64,000 nt of DNA from Todiramphus chloris collaris (GCA_025345505.1 JANVCC010000030.1:11029841-11093840), one strand, 5' to 3'; positions 35,411 through 49,358 are shown, counted from the first letter of the stretch. Numbers and translations: made by a program. Notes: a model not told the origin generated them from the letters alone.

Positions 35411-38400
35411 TAGATGAAGAATTGCTGAAGTAACTTGAGTTGTCTTGCATTTGGTGCAGGCTAGGAGACTGAATCATTGTTTGGTGAGTTAACTAACTCA
35501 TCACAATTTAATGTATCCAAACCCTTAGCATCCTTAATTATATAGATAGTATATATATACTTTGGACAAATATACCTAGTCTTTGCACTTGAGACTGCTT
35601 CCCCCCCTACCCTGTATCTGTGCAGAATATGGCTCTGAACTGTGCATTGAAATTTCCCCTCAAGCTCTCGTATCTTATTGTGATTTGCAGGTCAAAATAT
35701 CTTAACATATTCACATGCTTATTTTGAAAATGTGCATGTTAATGTTCAAAAGTCTAAACTTCTATTTTTTTATGTACAGCGCTGGCATATTTGTATGCAA
35801 ACAAGTGTAGATGTGCAGAGCTCAATGTGCGTGACCTCTGGAGTCTTCTGCTTTTTCATTTTGCAGAATGCTTCTCTCTGTTGGAATATTTATTCATTTT
35901 GCAGACGTAAGTGGATTGAGAGGCTCAGACAGAAGGTAAAACAAAAGTGCAAAGTATTATAGTTGCATGATATTTATGTTCAAGCTAAAGGGTTCTGAAC
36001 AGAAGAACCCAGGTGATATTTATTTTTTTAAAGACACAAGTAACATTTCATTCTAGGTTTTTTGCTAGTCTTAAACATCTCATATCTGAACATTTTGCAG
36101 GCCTTGCTGTTATAATTGCATCTGCAGATGATGAAAAGAAGCAACTTTTCCTGTTGAGTATATCATAAACAGATGCTGAATTCACAGTAGATTACAATGC
36201 ACTGAGTCTTTGCAGTTTTTTTCAAAGAGGACAAGAAATTGCTGAGACTACATATTATTCTGTTGGAGAAAGAATAGCAGGAATATGTATTTTCTATAGT
36301 TGCAGAGTTAATTCTCCTAAGCTAGCTGAAGTCCATGTACTAAAAAATGCCCCTTCTGCTAAAAAGAATTAGTGTAAGTAATACACGAAGCTTTCTAATT
36401 TATATGAATTTTCAGCTAAATGGCTCTTACATGAATTTTCTTAATGCATATAGTGCAGACTTTGATCATACCTGGTTGTCTATGACGACTTAAGTTTGTG
36501 GAGTTATTCCATTGAAGCGGAGAGAATAGTTTCACCAAAAAAACCCCAAAATGTGCATATTTCCCATCTTAATTAAAGCTATCTATTGACCTCAAATTGG
36601 TGTAGAAGAGCTTGACTCATTTGTTTCCCTTTCCATTCATGTTAAGACTGCCTATTGATTTCAGCAAAATAGTAGAGAAGAACAAAAAAGGCAGTCCTGA
36701 AAGGAGATGTCTGCTTCATGTATGTTTACATCGGGTGAGGACCTCAAGCATAGAGTCTGGAAGTTTTGGATCTTGGTTCCAGGAACAGGGTCAGGAAAAC
36801 AGATTGAAGCTGAAAGTCAGTAGGTCATTATGAAAAGACACTTCAAAGCCTGATAAATGTTTAAAAAGAAATATTCAAAAAACATACCATTTGTGCTCAG
36901 CCTGTACTGCTAGAAACTGTGTGTGAAGCTATGGAGACAAAGGTGTTCTACGTATTGAACACAAATCTGAACATTCGTGCTTTCCATATTATAAAACATC
37001 TGGTACAACTTTCCACAGCATGGTAATTTGTGTTTATTGGCATTTCTGTCCCCTTCAGCAAGGGGTGCTGCACTTTATATACCTATCACAAGAAAGAGAT
37101 GAGAACTTAATATTCTAGATTAAAGCTCAGTATAAATTAGCATGATCAAAGAAATGAGAAGTCACCTGCTTCTAGCAGCTTTCAGTAAGAAGCAGATCCC
37201 TCTTTGGAATGCATATTTGGTAACAGCTAATTAGTTTGTAGCTAAACTTTTACACAGACTTTCAGGTTATGAAGATAAACTAAGCAGGATGAATAGAAAA
37301 AAACCCCAAACATCTACAGCACACTAATAATCAGTCCCTAGACATTTCCCAGCTTAATGTATATTGAGACATCTTTCAAAGCCAAATACTCTTGGAGCAG
37401 CTGAGAAAAGCTGCAAAATAGCCTAGAATAGTGATTCACATCTGTCTACTTCTGAGTTAAACACAGAAGGACTGCTTACTATAAGATGCTTTTCAGTGTT
37501 GGAATTGAGGGTTAGAGGAGATCAGAGGAAACAAATGAACCCATGCAGTTCTAGGGAGGGTAGAAGTAACCTGATTGATCTTTCCTGTGATGTCATGGCA
37601 AGAATGAAATAGGGTGCTGGAGCTGTATTCACCTGTGTGGAGGCAATTTGCAGCTGAGTGAGATGTGGATGTGGTAAAACCCATTTGGCAGTGAAAAAGG
37701 TCAGAAGAGGTTTTATTTTTTTTTTTTTCAGCTCACCATTACTTAGATTTACGTGGCACCACTCAGGTTTTAATGAAGGTTCTCATCATCAAAATATTTT
37801 CTCGCTCTAGCAACTCTGCCTTCAGTCACAAAATTTAAAGATATTTGCACCTTTGGGTTTTTTTTTAATGTTCTTTTTTGTTTTTTGTTTTTTTTCTCAG
37901 TGTGTTATCCTTAGTTCCAAGTTCAGTCGAATCAAATCAGCTTAAACATGACTGATTTTTTCCTAATAAAGTTTTTTATATATATACTTTAGCATTCCAG
38001 GAGTATGTATATGGATCACTTTGGGCACACAACTATTTTCAAACTGAGGAGTTTTAAACTCTCAAATTCTTGAACTTGTCTTGCTTGCCAGTATATGCCT
38101 TTTGAAAATTTCCTCTCTGAAGAGAAAGTTTCATGTTTAGATTCAGTGTTGTCCTCAAGTGGCACTGAAAGTCAAAAATTTCTGAATCCTTTTCAGAAAT
38201 GAGCTAATCCATTAAATATAATGAGATAGTAAAAATAAAATCGGTGATAATTTTACTGACTTTCTGGCTTGTTAAGTCTTTACATTTTAAAGTTTCTCTG
38301 AACAAGCATAAAACCTAGAAACATTTTTCCAAAGTAAAAAGAGCTTTAGATATAATTGTGTGACTCTAGGGCCTAGTTGTTTAAAAAAGAACAGAATGAG

Positions 38401-38467
38401 ACTGAGAAGCAATTTGGTGAAAATGGTTCAATAACAATAAGAAAGAAATGTGTAGCAGAAAGGTGGC

Positions 38468-38487
38468 TTTTTTTTTTTTTTTTTTTT
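38468..38487. repeat. Poly-T tract (20 T)
   Basis: A run of 20 T is followed by GTGG. On the minus strand it is a poly-A run, but no retro-copy body was recognised upstream of it on that strand. Confidence 0.85.
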
Positions 38488-41234
38488 GTGGTACACGGTT
38501 GCTTGGATTGAGGGCAACCGGAATTTACTGTATGTGGTTATTTTGTTTATCAAGTCAGGAGCACGGGTACAGGAAAGGGGCAATTTATGCCAATACATGA
38601 CCGAGGAAGTGACAGTTGTGTCTAACAACTCACATTCAGTTTATGTTTTAGTCAATGTTGTCAATAGACAGCTTGGTGAATGGTAGAACATCTCTCTATT
38701 TTACCATAATTAAATTCTCACTGATTTGCACCTCAGATCTGTTCTCTTGATAATTAACTGTTCTGTGGACATGACATCATCTATTGAAACTGTTTGGAAC
38801 ATTGCACAATTATTAATATATTATCACTAAATTGATAGTGAATGGTTTTCCAAGTCATAAAATGAGACCAGATTATTTTACAAGAGAATGGATGTAAAAT
38901 AGCTAATAACTTGGACTGAATTGCCTAAGTGATTTTATTCTGCACTTTGTATGTTAAACACTGACAAATGAGGGCAATTAACACTATAGCAAAGTTCAGT
39001 GTACAACACACAGCACGTAGTGCCAAGGCAGGTTATTTCCTTCTCCCTTGTTCAGCTGTACTTTACGGTTAGTCTTGGCTTTTAGCGCCCACCTCTTGCC
39101 ATTTCAGTCTAGACTCCAAGAATATATATGTCACCATGTTTTTATTGTTTCTGTACTTGCCCATATGTATTGCATGTGTCATATGTTGGGTGACATATGC
39201 TGTTTGTGCTAGAAAGCTCCAGAATTCTTTTATTGTTAATTGAAGGTAAAAATACTCAGCATCCTTGAGCAGAAGTTAGGAACAGTCCTAGGAGGACTCT
39301 GAGCATTTGAGATCATGTTCCCTGTCACTTGGCTTTACAGCAAGATGGTCCCTATCCCTTACCACAGTACAGTCTCCAAATTGGAGTCAATGGATTGCTT
39401 ATTTTTCAAATTTATTAAATATTAGTTATACATTGTATAGATGTCCTCGTCTTTGCATTGCCTTTCTCTTGCTGTGATGATTTCCTTTAGGTAGGCAGAT
39501 TTTAGATAGAAAATTTCTAGTCTAGGCACGAGTTCTAAATTTCACTTGCTTAATCAAATGCTGTCTTGCATAAAGAGCTGCCATATGAGTTAAAAGCTCT
39601 TTGTGTGTTTTGGAGGGTTTTTGGTGGGGGAAGGAGGTCCTTTTAGTAAAATTAACTGTTTTGCAGTTTTCCAACTACTGAAAGTTTTGCTTCTGAACCT
39701 CTCCAAGTTGATAGCCTGAACTGTGTCATACTACACCTGTAAGATTCATGAAATAAGCGTTCTCTTGTCTACTTTGCCCTGCTCAGTTTAATCTGGCAGG
39801 CCTTCTCAAAGCTTGTCCAGTCCACACAACCATAGCATCCTGCTCCTGCTCTTTTGCCCAGTAATGCCATGATCACAATAATTATCCTGTGTGCCACTCT
39901 TTCTGTTTCCCAAAACTATCTAAGCTTCCTCACCCCAGCAGAGTAGTCACATGGCAAACTGTAAGATATATCCTGGGGTACCTGGAAGCCATTCTTGCTA
40001 CTTTTTTATTGAAGCAAGTCTCATTTTTTGTGGAAGTATTTTTCAGTAGGCCAGATAAAGCCCATGTTTATCAATCTAGAGAGAGCCTAATGGTGGAGAA
40101 AAGTGAGGCGGGAATATTCTGAGTTTCAGACCCTTGCTCTACTGAACATTTCATTGTGTATTTTCAAATGATCAGCAAAAAGCCTAAAACTCAGGTGTTT
40201 ATTCTTTCCAGCGTGACTACTTCGGCTGCTGGTCTATAGCCAAGTTTGCTTTTATCCCTTTTCTGACTGTTGCTATGAATATTTAATCAATGCCGTGTAC
40301 AGTGAAGCAAATTCAACAGGAAGGAATGAAAATGCCATTAATACAGCAGATTGTCCTACATCTGTTGGTCTGGGGACACCTTGAGGATGGTAGATGTTTT
40401 GGATTCCACAGACATATTTTAGAATGGGCTACCTCTCCTCTGGAGACTGCGCAAGTACTGCACCCTGGAGCACTTGCTGCTGCTCCTCCATTGTCTGTAT
40501 TTTGGGAGGGGGGACTTAGGCCATCCTAATTTTATAACAGCAAAGTGTTGGGTATCAGATTCCTGGTAAGGAGTCTGAAGTTGTTTCTGTAGCCCAGAGG
40601 TAAGCCAAATGAGCCTTTTCTGAGTACTGGATTTCTTAAGCAGCTGCTGGTCCAGCTACTAATGCCTGTAAATGCCAATTTCAGGCACACACTCACCCCA
40701 GGTGCCTGGGGCCCAGCTTGAGCTATAGATTTCAGGAGGCAGTGCAATAGTTGAGAGTTAGATGATGCCCTGTTCAGCACCACGGTGTCTATGTGCTTCT
40801 GCTGCCCTTACCAGGTGCTTGATGGAAAGATAAGAATCCTAATGAGCAAGTGTTTTGCCAAGATTTAATTTCTTCACTCTGCATTTCAGCTTAAAGCATT
40901 TTTTCTAATTCATGAGCAATTTTCAGAATATTCACAACAACAAAAAAAAAAAGTTGTTCAAATGATAAAAATTACTGCCAATAGTACATGGAAAAGACAA
41001 GCTGTGTTTTTAATGATGCAATTTGAAAAGCATATGTCAAAACACAAATGAAACAGCCTACTAAAGAAGATCATGCCAGCTAGGTTAGCAAAGCACAGTA
41101 CTGTAGGATGAAAGGCAATGAATAGAGAGCTATGACTTCTGTCTTCCTTGCTAAGTAGCACTTTACATGACCTTCTCCAGTACTTGAGCTGCAAAGCCAC
41201 AGTAGCACTGGCAGGTACAGTAAAGGACTATTTT

Positions 41235-41285
41235 GGTCCTCTTTCACAGATGGGATAATTCAAAGCAAAGAGAAGTAAAAGTACA
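41235..41285 (+). repeat. Possible MIR-core relic (weak)
   Basis: 'tcctctttcacagatgggat' followed by 'aattcaaagcaaagagaag' loosely follows the MIR phrase 'ccattttacagatgagga' then 'aactgaggcacagagag'. The match is short and lacks the downstream 'ttgcccaaggtcacac' segment, so it may be chance. Confidence 0.25.
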
Positions 41286-42130
41286 AAAGCAGAGGAGATC
41301 TAGAAATACCCTTTGTTTCTTTTAGCTCACAGGCAAACCTTAATCCCCATACTATTAATCCCAGTACGTGTATGACAACAAGGGCAAAGAAGAGCTGGGA
41401 AGTGTGGCCACATTTGTTTCTGATACTGTTTTAATGTAATTCCAAATAGGACCAGACCTAGCTGAGCTGAGTGAACCTTTCTCTCTATTCCATTCTAGAG
41501 GCAATGTTGTTCATTTTTCCTTAGCAGTCTCTAGAGGCACTTGAAGTACAGCGCCTCTCATCGGTGCTTTAGGCAGTGTCTTATTACAAGGTGATACATA
41601 ACTTGCCTGAAGTTTCTGCAGCTCACTAATACTAGAGATAGGAATAAAACCAGCCAGAAATTTTCCCCCTATTCTTTTTCTGCTTAATGAAAAGAATTAT
41701 TTTCTATTAATGAAAATTGATGGAAGCTGAAGCCTGGACAGGATGGAAAGAAAAACAGACAACAGTGTCATCCTCTGTGCACAGTGATGCTCTCCCCATC
41801 CCTCCCATGAAGTCCTACAGATGTCAGATTTCATGCCTCATTGGACTATTTCTTTGCCCAACTTCATAATTTTCTTTTCTACAGCTTTGTGTACTTAGGA
41901 TGATCTTTCTGAGATAGAGGCTTTGCAACCTAGCTTTTCTCTAAATTCTCCTTTCATGGTCCTGCTCTCAGGAAAGAGTTTTCTAGCAAGAGAGTCAGAA
42001 AGACTTAAAAGCTAGTGAAGTCTTGTATCTGATGCAGATGAGAAAAACATTACACTGGCATAATCAGTGCTGCTCTTGACTTGTTTGCTGTAGTTCATCT
42101 AATAAATGCCTGATTCTTCAGGACGTTCAC

Positions 42131-42165
42131 ATTTAATTAGCTGTAAATTAATTAGGATAATTATG
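42131..42165. promoter_or_regulatory. Cluster of homeodomain TAATTA-type motifs
   Basis: TTTAATTAGC (42132-42141), AAATTAATTAGG (42145-42156) and ATAATTATG (42157-42165) sit within 35 bases. Homeodomain factors bind TAATTA. The following 150 bases look complex rather than low in complexity. This could be a conserved enhancer, but AT-rich DNA produces such motifs often. Confidence 0.25.
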
Positions 42166-45100
42166 ACTGACGCTGATGACTTGTTTTTCTGCTGCTTATA
42201 AAAAAGTTGTGTATTTTTGCTTAGTTGTGCAGTTATGTTTTGCTGTGGAAAAATGTAATCGAACGCTATCAGTGGCATTGCCAGGAATCACCACAAAGGC
42301 TGGTCTCTGTTTATTAATGGGATTGCTGTCTGGTATTTTTCTCTATTTCTCCTCAATTTATAAATCTTTCTTACACACCTTAGCATTCAGGCAGTCTGCC
42401 TTTATTTCTCTCCTGGCCATTTCCATACTGGCCTCAGCAGTTTCTCTCTATTGTTGATTGGCTTCCTTTCCTTCTCCTCATTATTAACACAAATTCTCTG
42501 TTCTTGTTAGGTCTTTAGTGAAGCATCATTATGGCCTTTTATTCACTGAGCTTTATTTTACAGTCTGTTGCAGTCTCACTACCAGTCCATACTTGGATAT
42601 CTCCCACGTTCTTTTTTCATAGTCTTTTTCTAAAAGGAACTGGGAGATGAACAAAACTGTGCAAAAATAGTATTTCACCATTTCTTTTCTGGGTCCAGTA
42701 AGCGTGGAACATTGCTGACAATAGTACCTTTACTGTTGTACAGAAATTTTGAAATAACTATTGCTTTTTAAAGTTAGGATTAGCAGTAACATCGAGAGCC
42801 AGGTTTCTGAGAAGTGATGAGCATGGGATGGGAAGGAAGAGGAGGTTAGAAGAAATCCTCTGCTTCCCCCACCCCCATAATCTTGACCAAGACATTTCAG
42901 TTGGCTCCATGTAGAAGTTTTAAATTTCAAATTAAATAAAGAAACCTTCAACATACTCTTCTTATACAGTTCCACGGTTATTTCATAATAGCATTGTCAT
43001 CAGTATAATAAGATTAAACTGAAATGGCTTGTATTGAGTTAGATTTTGCTGAAGAAGGCACCCTGTGCCCAAAACCATGTTTGCTTTTTCAAGCTGTATC
43101 AGCTAATCTAATAAAAGATACCATTTTTATAAAAGTATTTTCACTTATGCCCATTCTTCATATCCTCCTAAATCAATAAATAAAGTTAAGGCAATCTAAA
43201 AATAAACTAGGCTGGTTTTGTGAAAGGTTCCCATGCATGTGATGCAAAACACCTTAAGAATCTGGATATCTGCTCAGCAGTATTTCTCCCAGGAGACAAT
43301 TACTGGGAAGAAAATTAAGTGAGAGATGAGGACCTGAAATTTTTTTTTAGAAGACAACTTTTCTCCTTTTGCATAAAAGACGTGTGTACAGACATTGATG
43401 GTAAAGCCATGCAAAGCAGCATGGTAAATTGTTTATTTTTCAGTGGTTCCTTCCCTAAGAGCGTAACTGCTTAGAACAGCACAATGTCATATACCACCCG
43501 ATAGTGTGGATCTATTTCCTCCTTATATGCCTGATTTGATGTGGACACTTTGGTTTTGCTGTAACTAAATGAAATATGTGGCAGGTAAAGAGAGTAGAAA
43601 CACTTTTCTTTAGTATATGCCAGAGGGTTTCAAGCAGCTGTCTCTTAATGATACGTTGACTAAACCATATACCTGCAGTTAGTAAGGCAACATTTCTCTG
43701 AATTTGCTAATAGAATGTAATGAAAATATTCATATTTATCTAACCTTTCACTCTTCATCTGAAGATGTAGGACTGTGAGATTCGGTGTGGTTAGAATCTT
43801 ACAAACACAAGACTCCCTTGCAGCAAAATCCATTACTGCTGCTTCTAGTTGTTTGTATGGAAAAGAAATGATGAGTTAACACTTCTTTTTTTTTTTTCCC
43901 CTCCAACTAATCAGCTTCTTAAGTTAAGTGAAACTTTCTATGGGAATGTCAGAAGTGATATCAGTCATTGAAATGTTTTTGGTTTGTTTTTTTTTTCCTC
44001 CACTGTTGATACTATTCCATTATTTGAAATTAACTTCTATGGTACCATAGCAAACATGAGACCAGTATGTACTGGGGATGCTATTATTTGGCAGGAACTG
44101 TGAAATACTTCATAGAACAGAGACCTGACATTTCTTTGGGGTTGTACATTGCCCTGTGAAGCGAGAGAGATGCCCATCTAAAGACATTGATATTTGGCAA
44201 TATTTCTGTTGGAATATATTTTTTTAATCTCCTTGTTATATTAGTATTATTATTCTTGTCCTGTTATCCAGAGATTGTGTTGATGGTACTGTCCTTAACA
44301 TGTAGTGTTCCGGATTCTGACATTCTTACTTTTTCTTTGTTAGTTGATACTGAAGAACTCACATTTATAGGGGTTATGACTTGAGTGTAGGTAGTCAGGA
44401 TTTAAATGGACAAATAAGGAGTTTTTCTGATTTTCATTTTGTATTGACCATTGAAGTCATCTGATTAGTATGAATTTAAAGATATACTTTCTTTTATCCT
44501 TAAAAAAAATATACTGAAACACTGTTTCCGTGAACAATATTCCAACTAAAAGACACAAATCTCTTACAAAATAACTTGCTTAAGGAAAGTGCTTCTGCAT
44601 TTTTTTTTCTTTGCGTATGTTCTGAGTTAATCAAAGGACTGAGAAGTCAGGTTATCACCTCATCACATGAAGAGTAGTTTTAAGTCTTTAATCTTGCTTG
44701 CCTATGTGAAAAGCAGGCAACCTCCAGGGGAAACAACATGCCTTTACTAGTGTCAGAACCAATCATTTACATTAATGCTTGAAGACTGATCTACATTTTC
44801 AGACTTTTGTGAAGTACAATGAACTCACTTGGGGAAAAGTTGGGATGGTGTCAGCTGAACCTTTTCTTCTAAATCTATTTAGGTGTACAGTAAGAGCAGA
44901 AACGTTTCCCTGAATAAAAAAAAAAAACCATATATAAAAAAAGAGTATTTGTATGGATATTGTAATTAAAATTCTATCACTGTCCCAATTTCTATGGGAG
45001 AGACAATTTGGAACCCTCTGGAACAGGTTCTTCTACATATCAAATATTAAACTGATGCAAATCAAGCTAATACCAAGTTATACAATGTGAGCATCTGAAA

Positions 45101-48100
45101 AGTCCTCAGTGAGAGCTTTCAGTGATACTGCTCTCAGATTGTGTGTAACTTCATTATAAATGCTGGTAAATAAAGTGCTGTCCTGAGTTGCACCCAGTAT
45201 CTGCAGAGTCTAGGACATGACATAGAAGAAACATTTATAATCTATTCTTGATGTTAATGATAAGATAGATGAATCAATGATCCTGATCATAATCCTGAGT
45301 TGTAGAGAATTTTGACTGATTTCAGATGTAAATCATCAGTAGGGCTGAAGTCTGAGGTCACTGTACTTTACCTCTCTGATTTGTGTGAATTCTGCCAGAT
45401 TAGGAGGCAAAAATCTGTGCTTTCCTCTTCTTCCCTGGCACGTGACCTGGAAACCTGTTGTGTTCTGAAATACATATAGGCACCATGTGTGGAGGGGAAA
45501 GCTCCAGCCATCAATTCCTGTACTCAAATAACTCGTTCCTCTGTGTTTCCTATTATTTTCATCCAACAAGTACAAGGCAAGAAAAAGATGGATCATGGGT
45601 AGTGACTGTAGGGCAAGTCAGGAGGAAACCTCCTGCTACTAAAGCATTAGTCCTCACTTGTGTTATTAGCAGCAATGATTAAGTGGTCAGATATCAGGGT
45701 TCTCATTAATTCACCTTCTGTTCTGCTCATTCCTCTGTCATTAGCACTCGTGAAGCGGCTCACCACCCTTTGCTGCACATTCAAAATATAATGTTCCCAT
45801 TTAGCCAGCAAGGCATATGGAGTTCTTTGCATAAACACTGTTAGGTGCTTGTACGTACTTACAAGGCAATAATATGACTGCAGTTATTATCGAATTAAAC
45901 AGAACATGACAGGAATAATAAAATCAATGTAATACTTCCAATGAAGAAAGTGACAGTTAAACATTGTTTACATTCCAAATACTCGTAAAACTTCAAGAGT
46001 TAAGGGAGTTTTAATTTTAGGCTTATTTTATTTTTTTAATTCCTTTGGACAGTGAGGTCTAAGTCAGATACCTCTGCTATAGTCTGCAGATACCGATGAA
46101 GTCCTGTAATCAAGATTATGCAAAATAAGTTCTGTTCAAAGTGAATTTTCTTTCTTTTATCTTTCTTATTTTCTTTCCCAAAAGTGAGTTTTGATCAAAA
46201 CTAAATGATCAAATAACAACAATTTTGATACAGCCCTATGGCATGAGCTGATGCTAATTACAGCATTTGTGACATTTATATAAGAGTGGAGCTCGCAGTT
46301 GTGTGAGGACAAGGTTGATTAACAATGTGGCATCTGGGTTGTTTTTTTGATTGTTTTTTTTTTTTTTCTGTGCCAAGCAGACCAATTTGGAAGGTTTGTA
46401 CTGGGTTTCCAGTTTAGAAATCTGCCAGTGAATTCTGCTGGAGAGGAAACTGTAATTAAGAAACAAGTTAAGTGAAAGGACTTCCCTTTGTTTTGTTTTG
46501 GTTTTTTTTTGTCCTATGTGAAACAATATGTCTGAACTGGTCTACATGCTCTGGATCAATAGAAAAATCTTGAGCTTATCTTGTAACACCCACTTATTTC
46601 AAACACTCTGTATGAGCCCATGCTCCTTGTGCACATACAGTTGCTGCACAGCAGCCCTCTCTGTAATGAACCATCCAAATTCCTTCCTGGTCTGCAAAGA
46701 TTGCTCTAGTTTTAAGACTACACAAATGCTCATGTCCTGTTATTCATCTGTCACTCCTTGGGACCTCAAATAGATCACTGATTCTGAATCCAGTGATCTG
46801 AAACACTATATACCAGATGTAGACAGCAACAAGTATGGTAGGCCCTTGGGTTCCTGCAGGCTTTCAGAAGGTACCACTCGTGGGGCTCTCAAAAGCAGCT
46901 GTGTGCTGAAGTTGGTGAAGTTGGTCTTATGACCAAAGTAGATGCAACTGTTTCTGTATGCATTTAGGTCTTTTTTTTAGCTTCTTAGGAGATAAATCGT
47001 GTTTGTACAGATCGTCTCTTGTACATGATCCAGTACAATACCATGAGGAGTTTGCATAAATATTAAATGTGCAGTTTGATGATCTGTAGTAAATGACTTT
47101 TTAAGGGAAAAAAGTCTCAATTTGATGGATTTTCTGGCTTGCAGTGACAGATCTGATGTCATGCTTCATGCTAGAGCAGTTATATTATTTCACAGTGCTG
47201 GCACTGAAAGAACCTGGGCACTTCCATCAGTAGGGAAGGCATTTTGGCAGGGATACCTTTGAGAGTAGCGATGTTCCCTACAATGTTAAATTCAATTGGA
47301 CTCCTTGGACAGCTGTTTATTTTGTTGTTTGTTTGTTTTAGGAGAGAAGGGGTTGATTGATTAGGATTATTTAGGATTATCTATTCACTGAGACTGAAAT
47401 TCAGTCTTGCAAGGATGTAATCTCAAAGTGTTTGTGTGTAACAGGACATGGCACAGAAAGGATAATCTCATGCTGACTAGTAAGAATAAGAATTGTCTTT
47501 AGTTGACTGGTATAAATTATGCAGAAATTTGGAGACATAATCACTCTTTATAAGCACAGATACAGTTCTTGTAACCATTCATTGTCTTAAATCTCTAAAG
47601 TTCACAAAATATCAGTGCTTTCAAGGTGAGAACTATGTAAGGAATAAACACTCATTGTATCCTGGTCTGAAGAAAAAGTGTGTCAAGCAAATTCTTAATT
47701 GCAAATCTGCAACAAACATTAGACTGCCTATGATTTTTTTCAGAAAGTATAATTTATTTTTTTGACAAAAGAAACTGCTGAGAATGGCTAAGGCAGCAAA
47801 ATGTACGTAGCACCCAGAGACATCAGCACAGTCTACCTGCCCTTTGCTGACTGCTCATTTTCAGGTAATTCTACATATTTTTGCATAATGGGCATGCTAA
47901 AATTTCTATTAATGCATTTTCAACTTGGAGATTCTAAAGCAAAATACCATATTTCTTACCTATACCAAGCTTCTTCCTAAGTCCTTATTGCCAGGTGGTT
48001 AGTGCCAAGTTATGCATTTAGGAAAAACTAATTAGACAAAGCAGGCAACAGTACTGAAAATGCACTGACCACGTGCATTTGAAGTGAGCTGCTGCATACT

Positions 48101-48239
48101 GTTGAACTGTGACTGCACTGAGGAATGCAGAAGCTTGTCTGTCTCTTATCTTCCTGTCAAGATTGCTTGGCCTTCCAAAAGATGGATTCTGAACACAGTC
48201 TTTTGGGCTTGACTGAGGAATCAGTCATGTTCTTTGGTT

Positions 48240-48300
48240 TGCATTACTGGAGATCAGACTAGATGATCAGAGCTCTCTTTTCACAGTTAAAAACTTTGTG
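48240..48300 (+). mobile_element. Possible 3' end of an ancient CR1-like LINE
   Basis: 'agatcagactagatgatcag' followed by 'agctctcttttcacag' and 'ttaaaaactttgtg' resembles the terminus of old reptilian CR1 elements, 'gtcagactagatgatca..' then 'ggtcccttctggcc' and 'ttaaaatctatg'. Only the last 60 bases are recognisable and no body was found upstream, which is normal for very old 5'-truncated copies. Confidence 0.45.
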
Positions 48301-48689
48301 CCATATTGCTGGAACTGGTCCATACAAAACCATCATGTGAAGTCTGCATTTCTGCTGAGAGCAGAAAAACAGTTTGAAGTAGGAGGAGACAGGTGTGAGG
48401 ATTTGGAGCCAAAAGTGATTCCTCTCATGGAGTATGTGTTGTTTAGACTTTGCAGTGGAAGAAACTGAGGGTTCCATAGTTCCTCTGGTTATACCTGTAC
48501 TAAAAAGTTAAATATACCTAGGTCCATTCCTCATTGCTGAACCTAACTGGCATTGAACAGCTGACATCCATACAACCAAACTTTGACCCTCCCACAAAGG
48601 TACTCTGCAATCAGATGGCCACTTCAAGTCCTCACTGTTCTCTGCCACCTCCTGAACCATGCACAGGAAATTTGGAAGATTGAAAGTTA
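48301..48689. other. Short non-coding stretch between LINE relics
   Basis: I recognise nothing in this segment. The open frames on the minus strand (48259-48477 and 48508-48693) have no family motif. Confidence 0.45.
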
Positions 48690-49358
48690 ACATGGGCCAA
48701 AAGCATGTCTGGGATCATTATAGCAGTCTAACAATAAGCCAGCAGTCTGCTCAGGTGGCCAAGAAGGCCAATGGCATCCTGGCCTGTATCAGGAATAGTG
48801 TGGTCAGCAGGAGTAGGGAGATGATCATTCCTCTGTACTCAGCTTTGGTGAGGTAACACCTCAAATACTGTGTCCAGTTTTGGGCCCCTCTCTGTAAGAA
48901 GGAAGGTGAGGTGCTGGAGAAGTTCCAGAGGTGGGCTGCAAAGCCAGTAAAGGGTTTGGGGCATGTCTCCTATGAGAAGACACTGAAAGGTCTGAGGCTG
49001 TTTAGCCTTAAGGAAAGAAGGCTGAGGGGAGACCTTATTGCCCTCTACAACTACCTCCAGAGAAGTTGTAGCAAGGCGGGAGTTGGTCTGTTCTCCCTGG
49101 TAACAAGTGACAGAACAAATGGCCTGAAGTTGAACGAAGGGAGGTTCAGGCTGGATATTAGGAAGCATTTCTTTCCAGAAAGGGTTGTCAGGCATTGGAA
49201 CATCCTGCCCAGGGAGGTGATGGAGTCACCATCCCTGGAGGTGTTTAAGAGCTGGTTAGAGGTTGTGCTTAGGGATATGGTTTCGTGGGTTTGATATGGC
49301 TGGGAATAAGGTTGGACTTGATGATCTTGAAAGTCCCTTCCAGCCAAAAGTATTCTAT
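48690..49358 (+). mobile_element. CR1 LINE, 3' part, relatively well preserved
   Basis: CR1 similarity begins near 'gggccaaaagcatgtctggg' (48694). It is strong from 48743 ('ccagcagtctgctcaggtgg') through 'ccaagaaggccaatggcatc', 'actgtgtccagttttgggcc', 'gaagttccagaggtgggctg' and 'cagggaggtgatggagtcac'. The tail reads 'ggttggacttgatgatcttg', 'aaagtcccttccagcc', 'attctatttt'. The tail differs from that of the 5106-6025 copy, so the two belong to different CR1 subfamilies. The copy is 5'-truncated at roughly the last 650 bases of ORF2 plus the 3' end. Its frame is nearly open, so it is probably the youngest CR1 in the window. Confidence 0.9.
48743..49294 (+). pseudogene. CR1 ORF2 C-terminal relic with one visible nonsense codon
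   Basis: A single + strand frame reads from about 48743 to 49294 and shows CR1 ORF2 signatures: '[20 protein letters not shown]', 'PLYSALVR', then after the stop '[16 protein letters not shown]', '[20 protein letters not shown]', '[14 protein letters not shown]' and '[15 protein letters not shown]'. The only in-frame break I see is TAA at 48854-48856, right after 'SALVR'. Otherwise 127 codons from 48911 remain open to the natural end. The catalytic reverse-transcriptase and endonuclease domains are absent through truncation, so no activity is expected. This is repeat-derived, not a host gene. Confidence 0.8.

Larger units (their letters stand above)
35411..48239. other. Long non-coding stretch without recognised genes
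   Basis: No exon, RNA gene or well-preserved transposon was recognised. There are poly-T tracts at 37711-37728, 37858-37899, 38468-38487, 43888-43898 and 46350-46367, and an AT run near 37977. A weak MIR-core-like patch lies at 41235-41285 and a homeodomain-motif cluster at 42131-42165. The open frames, including 42176-42457 on the + strand, show no family motif. Confidence 0.5.

Noticed and set aside
48839-49347. Minus-strand open frames at 48839-49195 and 49051-49347
   Set aside because: They are antisense shadows of the CR1 copy at 48690-49358.
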